DNA from: CADDYX01 sp045809925
GTDB taxonomy: Bacteria > Verrucomicrobiota > Verrucomicrobiia > Chthoniobacterales > UBA10450
Assembly (NCBI GenBank): GCA_045809925.1
Contig: JBJMWX010000085.1
Location: forward strand, 1-28,795
Length of the DNA: 28,795 bases
Direction: 5' to 3'
This document shows positions 22,989 through 28,795 of this stretch, one piece after another (the first letter of the stretch is position 1; each line of letters opens with the position of its first letter). The position numbers and the translations under genes were made by a program. Under the pieces are notes generated by a model that had not been told where the DNA came from, searched no databases, and saw only the letters and a program-made list of their open reading frames with translations.

Positions 22989-24605
22989 ATGTCGTCCCCG
23001 GCAAAAGAGAAACCAGACCTCAACAAAAAGGTACACGAGGTGCCGCACAAGCCGGGCGTGTACCTGATGCGAGACCGGTTCAATCGGGTCATCTACGTCG
23101 GCAAGGCGCGCGACCTGAGGAAGCGTGTCGGCTCTTATTTCATGCCCTCGAAACTCGCGCAGGCCGACCTGAAGACACGCGCAATGCTGGACGCGGTTTG
23201 GGATTTCGAGACGCACACTGTCGCAAGCGAGCCGGAGTCGCTCCTGCTTGAAGGCAAACTGATCAAGGAATACCGGCCCCGCTACAATGTCTCGTTTCGC
23301 GACGACAAGCGTTTCCTCCTCGTCAAGGTGGACCAGAGCGAGGAATGGCCGCGCTTTCGCCTCGCTCGGTTCAAGAAGGATGACGGAGCCCGTTATTTCG
23401 GCCCCTACGCGCACGCCGGCGCGCTGCGGCAGACATTGAATTTCATGCGTAAACGCTTTGGCGTACTCACCTTCGGCCGCGGCTCGCCGACCGAGCGCGA
23501 ACTGAAATCGTCCACCTACCAGGTCCCGATGCGGTTGAGCGAAATTACGGCAGACCAGTATCGCGAGCGGGTCGCGCAAGCGTGCGGCTTTCTCGAAGGT
23601 CATTCACGCGAAATGGTCCAGGCCCTCGAGGACGAAATGAGAAGTGCCGCCACCCGGCTCGATTTCGAGAAAGCAGCTGAGCTGCGAAACATGATCGAGG
23701 ACCTGCGGCGAACGACAAAGCCGATGCGCCGTTTCACCCGGCACAGTTTACCGAGCGTGATCGACCCGGAAGCCGACGTGCGTGCCCTGGCCGACGCGCT
23801 TCAGTTGCCGCGATTGCCGACCGTGATGGAGTGCTTCGACATCTCGAACATTTCCACAACTCATGTCGTCGCCTCAATGGTCTGCTTCAGGAACGGTCTG
23901 CCGGACAAGGACAATTACCGGCGTTACCGAATCCGCACCGTCGAAGGCCAGGATGATTTCGCGAGCATGGCTGAAGTCGTCCGGCGGAGATACTCGCGGG
24001 TGTTGCTCGGAATCGCGGAGACCGGAAACCGGAAACCGCAAAGCAGGGAAGAAGATCTCGCGTTAAGTGCGGCCGAGTTTTCTCAGGAGAACCAGGCCGA
24101 GATCGCCGAACGCATTGCAGGCACGCCCACTCCGCAATCCGAAATTGCCAATCCGAGATTCCCGTTAGTCCGTCTTCCCGACCTCATCATTGTCGACGGC
24201 GGCAAAGGCCAATTGTCGTCGGCCTGTCGCGAATTACAGCGACTGGGTTTGCACGATCTGCCAATTATCGGCCTCGCCAAAGAGTACGAAGAGATTTACC
24301 GGCCAGGTCGCGCCCTGCCTTTGCAGCTGCCGCCCGATTCCGGCGCATTGCGCCTGCTCCAGCGAATCCGCGACGAAGCGCACCGGTTCGCGAACACCTA
24401 CCACCAGTTGCTCATGAAAAAACGCATCGGGGAAAGCATCCTCGACGATTGCCCCGGTGTGAGCCAAAACCGCAAGAACCTGCTCCTGCGCAAATTCGGG
24501 TCGGTCAACCGCCTTCGGAAAGCGACCGTGGAAGAGATTGCGTCGACTGAAGGCATCGGTCCGAAATTGGCCGAAGAAGTACACCGGTTCTTGCAAAGGC
24601 ATTGA
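22989..24605 (+). CDS. uvrC: Excinuclease ABC subunit C, variant without the cysteine cluster
   Basis: A 538-residue nucleotide-excision repair nuclease that makes both cuts beside UvrB-marked lesions. The GIY-YIG domain starts at HKPGVYLMRD and VIYVGKARDLRKRVGSYF, with Arg42 and Glu83 in place. A UvrB-binding UVR motif lies near 215-240 (RLDFEKAAELRNMIEDLR). The RNase H-like 5' nuclease has ECFDIS (Asp284), IVDGGKGQL (Asp403) and RDEAHRFA (His465). A helix-hairpin-helix tail ends the protein. Two oddities: residues ~158-195, where most UvrC proteins have four cysteines, hold none of them; and about 50 extra residues (~338-395) sit between RRRYSR and LPDLIIVDGG. It starts with ATG. The downstream PBP2 frame overlaps or follows closely. 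Confidence 0.93.
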   Translation: MSSPAKEKPDLNKKVHEVPHKPGVYLMRDRFNRVIYVGKARDLRKRVGSYFMPSKLAQADLKTRAMLDAVWDFETHTVASEPESLLLEGKLIKEYRPRYNVSFRDDKRFLLVKVDQSEEWPRFRLARFKKDDGARYFGPYAHAGALRQTLNFMRKRFGVLTFGRGSPTERELKSSTYQVPMRLSEITADQYRERVAQACGFLEGHSREMVQALEDEMRSAATRLDFEKAAELRNMIEDLRRTTKPMRRFTRHSLPSVIDPEADVRALADALQLPRLPTVMECFDISNISTTHVVASMVCFRNGLPDKDNYRRYRIRTVEGQDDFASMAEVVRRRYSRVLLGIAETGNRKPQSREEDLALSAAEFSQENQAEIAERIAGTPTPQSEIANPRFPLVRLPDLIIVDGGKGQLSSACRELQRLGLHDLPIIGLAKEYEEIYRPGRALPLQLPPDSGALRLLQRIRDEAHRFANTYHQLLMKKRIGESILDDCPGVSQNRKNLLLRKFGSVNRLRKATVEEIASTEGIGPKLAEEVHRFLQRH

Positions 24606-24637
24606 GTTACAGCAGCGGTACCGGCAGATTCCGCCCG

Positions 24638-26566
24638 ATGCTTCGCACTGGGATGGCAGGGATGTTTCACCGAATCGCCCGGCAGACGGCTCGGGCCGCG
24701 CTCCTCGCCGTCCTTGTTATGCAGCTTGCGACGCTCGCACGAGCACAGGAGACAGAGCCGAGCGCAACGGCGAGTCCATTCGAGGAAAACATTGTTCCGA
24801 CATGGGAGACGCAGAAGCTCGCGCGGACTTACGTTCTGGATATCCCGGCACCGCGTGGTGAGATCGTCGACCGCAACGGAACCCCGCTCGCGCAAAATCG
24901 CCTGAGTTACAACCTCGCGATCAATTTCCCAACCCCGCTCGATTTTTCCGATGAGCAGCTGCTCAGCTATGCCCACGAAAAGATCCAGCGAGCGGAGAAG
25001 ATGCTCGGCCGGCCGATCAAAACGACCGATGAGCTGATTAAGCGGCACTATCACAATCGCGGCATATTACCGCTCGAGGTTGCGCAAAATCTCGGGGCCG
25101 AAGAGTACGACGCGATCAAAGGGCATGTGCCCGAAGGGATGACGCTGCGCCCGATCTACGTGCGCAATTATCCGCAGGGTAAAATCGGCGGCAGCATTGT
25201 CGGATATACCGGCCGCACGGGCCGTAATGCCGACGGGATAATCGACAACCACGAAACCCTCTGGCCCGAGACAGAGGGTCGGGAAGGGATCGAACAAACC
25301 TTTAACCAGATACTCGCCGGGCAGCACGGGCAGTATAAGATCACCTTCGACAAGGATGGTCGGAAGACCTCGGAGAAAATCGTCGCCCCGCCTGTGCCAG
25401 GCCACACGGTGGTTACGACGCTCGACGTGCATCTGCAGGAACTGGCGGAAAAGGCCTTGGAGGCGAAGGCGAAACGCGGCGCGCTTGTCATTATCGACCC
25501 AAACGACGGCGACATCCTCGCGATGGCCTCGTGGCCGACCTACAACCCGAACGTTTTCGTCCCGTCGATCACGCCCGAGAAACTCAAAGCGCTCCAGGAC
25601 GATCCGGACATTCCGCTCCTGCCGCGTGCATTTCGCTCCGCTTATCCGCCCGGTTCGACCTTCAAGGTCGCGGTCGGCATCGCAGCGCTCGAGAGTGGCA
25701 CCGTCCGGCCGGAGGACGAATACCAGTGTGTTCCGTCACTCCAGGTCGGCAACGTCACCTTTCACAACTGGAAGAAAGGCGATCGCGGTGCTCTCAATTT
25801 CGTCCAGGCGCTGACGGAATCGTGCGACACATGGTTTTACCAGGTCGGGATCAAGACCGGCGCGGAGCCGATTGTCGATTGGGCGCTAAAGCTCGGATTC
25901 GGCGCAAAGACGGGAATCCCGTTGCGCGGCGAAGTGGAAGGACGGGTACCTAACGACCAGTACATGAAGGCGACCCACGGCCGCAAATTACTGAACGGCG
26001 ATATCGCGAACCTTTCCATCGGACAGGGCGACCTGCTGGTCACGCCGCTGCAAATGGCGCAGGCGATGGGCGTTGTGGCAAACGGTGGAGCTTTTTATCA
26101 AACCCGATTGGTCCAGCATGTGCAGACGGTCGACAACGGAATTGTGACCGCGTTCCCGGTGCGCGAAAAACGCACACTCGAGTTGTCGGCAAGTACGATT
26201 GAAGAGGTGCGCAGCGGCATGATCAACGTCGTGAACGGCGCCGGTGGCACAGCGCACCAGGCAAGTCTTGGCAGCATCTCGGTGGCGGGAAAAACGGGCA
26301 CCGCGCAGTGGGGACCCAAAAACAAGGAGCGCACGGCGGCGTGGTTCGCGGGATTTGCGCCGGCGGATCATCCGCAGTTTGCTTTTGCTGCCGTCTATGA
26401 AGGCGATGTTGGCAGCAAGGTGCACGGCGGCTCGGCGGCGGCGCCCATGATCGCGCAGGTGTTGAAGACGGTTTACAAGGAGCAGAGCGCAGCGGTTGCG
26501 AAAAAAGAAGTTCGTCGCGCCGTACCTGTCGAGGAAGAGAGCTCCGACGAAGATCAGTCCGATTAA
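24638..26566 (+). CDS. mrdA: Class B penicillin-binding protein 2 (MrdA-type transpeptidase)
   Basis: A 642-residue peptidoglycan DD-transpeptidase, the elongation-machinery PBP2 type. APRGEIVDRNGTPLAQN marks the N-terminal dimerisation domain, and YPQGKIGGSIVGYTGR continues it. The catalytic domain has S-T-F-K in PPGSTFKVA (Ser340, Lys343), S-C-D in TESCDTWFYQ (395-397, the PBP2-style S-x-D) and K-T-G in VAGKTGTAQ (552-554). The hydrophobic N-terminal segment (RAALLAVLVMQLATLARAQ) ends in an A-R-A site, so it looks like a cleavable signal rather than a simple anchor. The tail is acidic and Ser-rich. The start is uncertain: this ATG, an ATG 24 nt further on with GGGATGG before it, or a TTG overlapping the uvrC stop. 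Likely in one transcript with uvrC. Confidence 0.92.
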   Translation: MLRTGMAGMFHRIARQTARAALLAVLVMQLATLARAQETEPSATASPFEENIVPTWETQKLARTYVLDIPAPRGEIVDRNGTPLAQNRLSYNLAINFPTPLDFSDEQLLSYAHEKIQRAEKMLGRPIKTTDELIKRHYHNRGILPLEVAQNLGAEEYDAIKGHVPEGMTLRPIYVRNYPQGKIGGSIVGYTGRTGRNADGIIDNHETLWPETEGREGIEQTFNQILAGQHGQYKITFDKDGRKTSEKIVAPPVPGHTVVTTLDVHLQELAEKALEAKAKRGALVIIDPNDGDILAMASWPTYNPNVFVPSITPEKLKALQDDPDIPLLPRAFRSAYPPGSTFKVAVGIAALESGTVRPEDEYQCVPSLQVGNVTFHNWKKGDRGALNFVQALTESCDTWFYQVGIKTGAEPIVDWALKLGFGAKTGIPLRGEVEGRVPNDQYMKATHGRKLLNGDIANLSIGQGDLLVTPLQMAQAMGVVANGGAFYQTRLVQHVQTVDNGIVTAFPVREKRTLELSASTIEEVRSGMINVVNGAGGTAHQASLGSISVAGKTGTAQWGPKNKERTAAWFAGFAPADHPQFAFAAVYEGDVGSKVHGGSAAAPMIAQVLKTVYKEQSAAVAKKEVRRAVPVEEESSDEDQSD

Positions 26567-26624
26567 GATCGACGCGACCTCGGGCGCCATCACCGCACCC
26601 GGAGCCGCGGTTCCATCTGCCTGC

Positions 26625-27665
26625 CTACGCCGCCGCGGTTTCCGCCGCCAGCTCCATGGTGCCTTTGAACTTCAGCTCTTCGCGCTCGACGCCGAAGTTC
26701 TCGGCGTGAAGTTCGTCGATCTTCCGGAGCTCGTCATCGGTCAGGCCCGGCGTCTCGGGCGCCCTGGCAAATTCTACCAGTTGCGCTTCTTCGTAGATGT
26801 TGGGGAGTGTAGAGGCGACTCGGTTGTCGGCGAGCAACCATTGCAACGCCGCCTGGCCAAGGGTCCGCTCGCTGCTTTCGAGGAAGCGTAGACGATCGAT
26901 TTTTTTCACCCCTTTGAGCAGCCAACTGCGCGGGCGGTGCCCTCTGTGGTCGTTAGGCGGAAATTTGGTTTCGGCGGTGTATTTGCCCTCCAGCATCCCG
27001 GACGAATGCGTGACCCGAATGAGGAACATGGTGTCTTTTCCAGCATCGCCTGCGGCGTCCTGCATCGCCCTGCCTGGATGCTGCTCGAGCAGATTATAGA
27101 TGTGCTGAACGCTAGTAATCTCGCGCTCGCGGATACAATTGACGCCTTCGTAAAGCCACCCGATGGCCGGCCCGAGCGCAATCCCATAGTAGCGCACTTT
27201 GCCGCTTTGCTTCAGCTCCTCCAGCGTTTTCCAAAGCGCATCATCGTAGATCTGCTCCATCCGGATGTTATGAAGTTGAAGCAGGTCGATGCGGTCCGTC
27301 TTCAGGCGCTTTAAGGCCGCATCGGTCGCACGGCGGATCGCCTCCGGTGAAAAGTCCTGCGGAATCTCCCGCTGTCCGCGGCCGCGCGCCTCGCCGTGCT
27401 GGACAAAATCGTAGCCAACCTTTGTCGCGATCACGAGCTGATCCCGCTCTTTCGGAAAGGCTTTCGCGAGCAGTTCTTCGCTTAAACCGTTGCCGTAGGT
27501 ATCTGCGGCATCGAATAACGTCATCCCGAGATCGAACGCCTTGTGCATGAGGGCGATCGCTTCGCCTTCGGTGAAATTGCCCCACCAGCCGGTGGAAACT
27601 GTCCAGAGGCCAAACCCAACCTCGCTCACCGTCAGGTCAGTGTTCTTGTAGGTGCGATAGCGCAT
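26625..27665 (-). CDS. Aldo/keto reductase
   Basis: A 346-residue (beta/alpha)8 NADPH-dependent oxidoreductase. The tetrad is visible: Asp52 and Tyr57 in LFDAADTYGNG, Lys82 in VIATKVGYD, and His132 in IDLLQLHN. It opens with YKNTDLTVSEVGFGLW, the YghZ/Tas/YajO-like start of AKR families 11-14, and the later RTLGQAALQWLLADNRVASTLPNI is the cofactor loop. It has a substantial middle insertion (HSSGMLEGKY... to RPRSWLLKGVKKID). Such enzymes reduce sugars, aldehydes or ketones; no specific substrate can be read. The ATG has no Shine-Dalgarno sequence. Its upstream spacer is full of ACGTT repeats and is shared with the divergent chelatase gene. Confidence 0.88.
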   Translation of the reverse strand: MRYRTYKNTDLTVSEVGFGLWTVSTGWWGNFTEGEAIALMHKAFDLGMTLFDAADTYGNGLSEELLAKAFPKERDQLVIATKVGYDFVQHGEARGRGQREIPQDFSPEAIRRATDAALKRLKTDRIDLLQLHNIRMEQIYDDALWKTLEELKQSGKVRYYGIALGPAIGWLYEGVNCIREREITSVQHIYNLLEQHPGRAMQDAAGDAGKDTMFLIRVTHSSGMLEGKYTAETKFPPNDHRGHRPRSWLLKGVKKIDRLRFLESSERTLGQAALQWLLADNRVASTLPNIYEEAQLVEFARAPETPGLTDDELRKIDELHAENFGVEREELKFKGTMELAAETAAA

Positions 27666-27767
27666 GACAGTTCAAACGTTCGACGTCCGGCAGCCAAGAT
27701 TCAACGTTCAAATCAGGCCCTGCTTTAGACGTTGGACGTTGGCCATTGCAGGCTCGACGTTTGCCGC
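27666..27767. repeat. Cluster of ACGTT/ACGTC-core repeats between divergent genes
   Basis: The 102-bp spacer holds repeated short units built on ACGT: CAAACGTTCGACGTCC (27673-27688), TCAACGTTCA (27701-27710), AGACGTTGGACGTTGG (27727-27742) and CTCGACGTTT (27753-27762). Left and right parts are roughly inverted, so the spacer could fold. I recall similar GTTGGACGTTGAACGTT-type strings between genes in verrucomicrobial DNA. It must also contain the promoters of both flanking genes. Confidence 0.6.
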
Positions 27768-28598
27768 ATGCGAGAGCAATCCGCTCTGCTCATCGTCGGC
27801 CACGGCTCGACCGTAAACCCTCAGTCGAGCGAGCCGACATGGGCGCACGCGGCCGAGATCCGGCGTCGCGGTCTATTCGCAGAAGTCGAGTGCGCGTTTT
27901 GGAAGGAAGAACCAAGTCTGCGCGACGCGCTGTTCTTCTTTCGGAGCGAGGCGATCGAAGATGTTTACGTTGTGCCGAACTTCATCAGCGAAGGCTACTT
28001 CACGCAGACGGTCATTCCGCGTGAACTGCAGCTAAGCGGGCGCGCGACTGAAGGAGAGGGTGGGCAGACGTGGAAGTACTGCGAACCGGTCGGCAACAAC
28101 CCTCGCGTGACCGAGCTCCTGCTCGCGCGCGCCGATGAGATTGCGCGGTCGGTTCCGCGAGCCGAGACAACCCTGCTCATTGTCGGACATGGAACGGAGC
28201 TCAACGACAACAGCGCTGTCGCGGCCAAACGCGAAGTGGAGAAGATTCGCCGGTGCGCGGATTTTGGCGCGGTGCTGAACGTTTACATGGAAGAAACACC
28301 GCTGGTGGCGGACTGGGCGAAGCTGACCCGCACGCCAAACGTGGTGGTCGTTCCATTCTTCATCTCCGACGGGCTGCACAGTTATGAAGACATCCCCAAA
28401 CTGCTGGGGATTGGCGCGGCACCGGCTGAGGTGTTCAACGCAAACCCGCATCGACTCCACGGCCGCTCCCTCTATTACGCGCGCGCAATTGGCAGTGAGG
28501 CGCAGTTCGCCGATCTGATTGTCGATCAGGTTGCGGCGTTCGACCGCGCGGATGAGGTTGTCCACTCGCCCGCACAGATTTTTCGCGCAAAGGTATGA
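27768..28598 (+). CDS. CbiX/SirB-type sirohydrochlorin chelatase-like protein, two-domain
   Basis: A 276-residue protein with two tandem CbiX/SirB half-domains. Each has the chelatase opening: LLIVGHGSTVNP (His12) and LLIVGHGTELND (His140). The second metal-binding His of the family is in the C-half (VVPFFISDGLHSYEDIP, His203), but the matching N-half stretch reads VPNFISEGYFTQTVIP with no His. So the C-half looks active, while the N-half may be structural. CbiX or SirB inserts Co or Fe into sirohydrochlorin for B12 or siroheme. No cobalamin or siroheme gene is present here, so the metal and product are open. I start at the ATG before REQSALL; an upstream TTG would read through the repeat spacer. 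Confidence 0.85.
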   Translation: MREQSALLIVGHGSTVNPQSSEPTWAHAAEIRRRGLFAEVECAFWKEEPSLRDALFFFRSEAIEDVYVVPNFISEGYFTQTVIPRELQLSGRATEGEGGQTWKYCEPVGNNPRVTELLLARADEIARSVPRAETTLLIVGHGTELNDNSAVAAKREVEKIRRCADFGAVLNVYMEETPLVADWAKLTRTPNVVVVPFFISDGLHSYEDIPKLLGIGAAPAEVFNANPHRLHGRSLYYARAIGSEAQFADLIVDQVAAFDRADEVVHSPAQIFRAKV

Positions 28599-28602
28599 TG
28601 GT

Positions 28603-28795
28603 ATGAATGCGACCCTGAAACTGCTGCAAGAGCTTGGCGCATTCATACTGGCCGGCGCAAAAGGGCCGGAAGATGTGAAGAAAATCGCCGAGATGGTCCG
28701 GGCGGCCCGCGACTATCGGTGGGTCGGCATTTACAAGGTCTGTCGAGGCGAACTGATCATCGTTGCTGGAAGCGGTGATGATCCGCCGACCTACC
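28603..28795 (+). CDS. GAF-domain protein, 5' end only
   Basis: The first 64 codons of a gene cut by the window end. NATLKLLQELGAFILAGAKGPEDVKKIAEMVRAA forms a helical start, and RDYRWVGIYKVCRGELIIVAGSGDDPP matches the first strands of a GAF domain (the W-V-G-I-Y core). Free methionine-sulfoxide reductase (fRMsr) and signalling GAF proteins both begin this way. The reader cannot tell which from 64 residues, and the catalytic cysteines of fRMsr would lie downstream. It starts with ATG 4 bp after the chelatase stop, so it is probably co-transcribed with it. Confidence 0.7.
   Translation, partial: MNATLKLLQELGAFILAGAKGPEDVKKIAEMVRAARDYRWVGIYKVCRGELIIVAGSGDDPPTY

Noticed and set aside
28595..28608. 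ATGATGGTATGA as an earlier start for the GAF gene
   Set aside because: The ATG at 28595 overlaps the chelatase stop but hits TGA after three codons; the ATG at 28603 opens the GAF frame.
1..28795. CRISPR array, tRNA genes, IS elements or defence genes
   Set aside because: I saw no regularly spaced repeats, no transposase or integrase motifs and no cloverleaf-like sequence, though I could not run a tRNA search.

Overview
The window is a gene-dense, high-GC bacterial chromosome segment that carries almost only core housekeeping functions. It has no phage, insertion sequence, CRISPR array, toxin-antitoxin or defence module, and no tRNA or rRNA gene that I can recognise. The gene content fits a Gram-negative, free-living bacterium: a TonB/ExbB/ExbD energiser, a heptosyltransferase-type glycosyltransferase, lipoprotein and Sec signals, and cell-wall transpeptidase and carboxypeptidase. 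I lean towards Verrucomicrobiota (a Chthoniobacter/Udaeobacter-like soil lineage). That is an inference from overall style: general protein resemblance, scarce Shine-Dalgarno sequences, dispersed repeats and an apparently non-discriminating AspRS. It is not proven by a marker gene.

Layout. 1-1.3 kb: the 3' end of a 3D-domain protein and a galE-type epimerase, closed by a strong bidirectional hairpin. 1.3-6.6 kb: a small secreted protein on the minus strand, then hisS and aspS separated by a dispersed inverted repeat that also supplies the hisS stop codon, then a convergent sodium:solute symporter. 6.6-10.3 kb: an OGG1-type 8-oxoguanine glycosylase, then a tight tonB-exbB-exbD-def cluster. 10.3-14.9 kb: a secreted unknown, a 524-bp non-coding block that may be the replication origin region, dnaA, dnaN and a convergent family 9 glycosyltransferase. 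14.9-18.2 kb: a minus-strand operon (miaB, a membrane protein, the glycosyltransferase) divergent from mtnP and a small lipoprotein. 18.2-22 kb: a PBP5-like carboxypeptidase and a VOC protein on the minus strand, then ubiX, a DUF374 acyltransferase and folD. 22-26.6 kb: a geranylgeranyl-reductase-family flavoprotein, then uvrC coupled to a PBP2 gene. 26.6-28.8 kb: an aldo/keto reductase divergent from a CbiX/SirB-like chelatase, with a repeat-filled spacer between them, then the 5' end of a GAF-domain gene.

How it works together. The genes cover replication initiation (dnaA, dnaN), translation (hisS, aspS, def, miaB), DNA repair (ogg, uvrC), envelope building (PBP2, DacA-like, glycosyltransferase, acyltransferase) and cofactor or salvage metabolism (folD, ubiX, mtnP, chelatase). 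Genes are packed with ATGA/TTGA overlaps within operons, and four convergent pairs overlap at their 3' ends.

I did not find a convincing new multi-gene system. The points most worth a second look are a UvrC that has lost its four-cysteine cluster and carries an extra ~50-residue segment, an OGG1-like enzyme with altered opposite-base contacts, a HisRS without the motif-3 arginine, a repeat that donates the hisS stop codon, and the possible origin upstream of dnaA.
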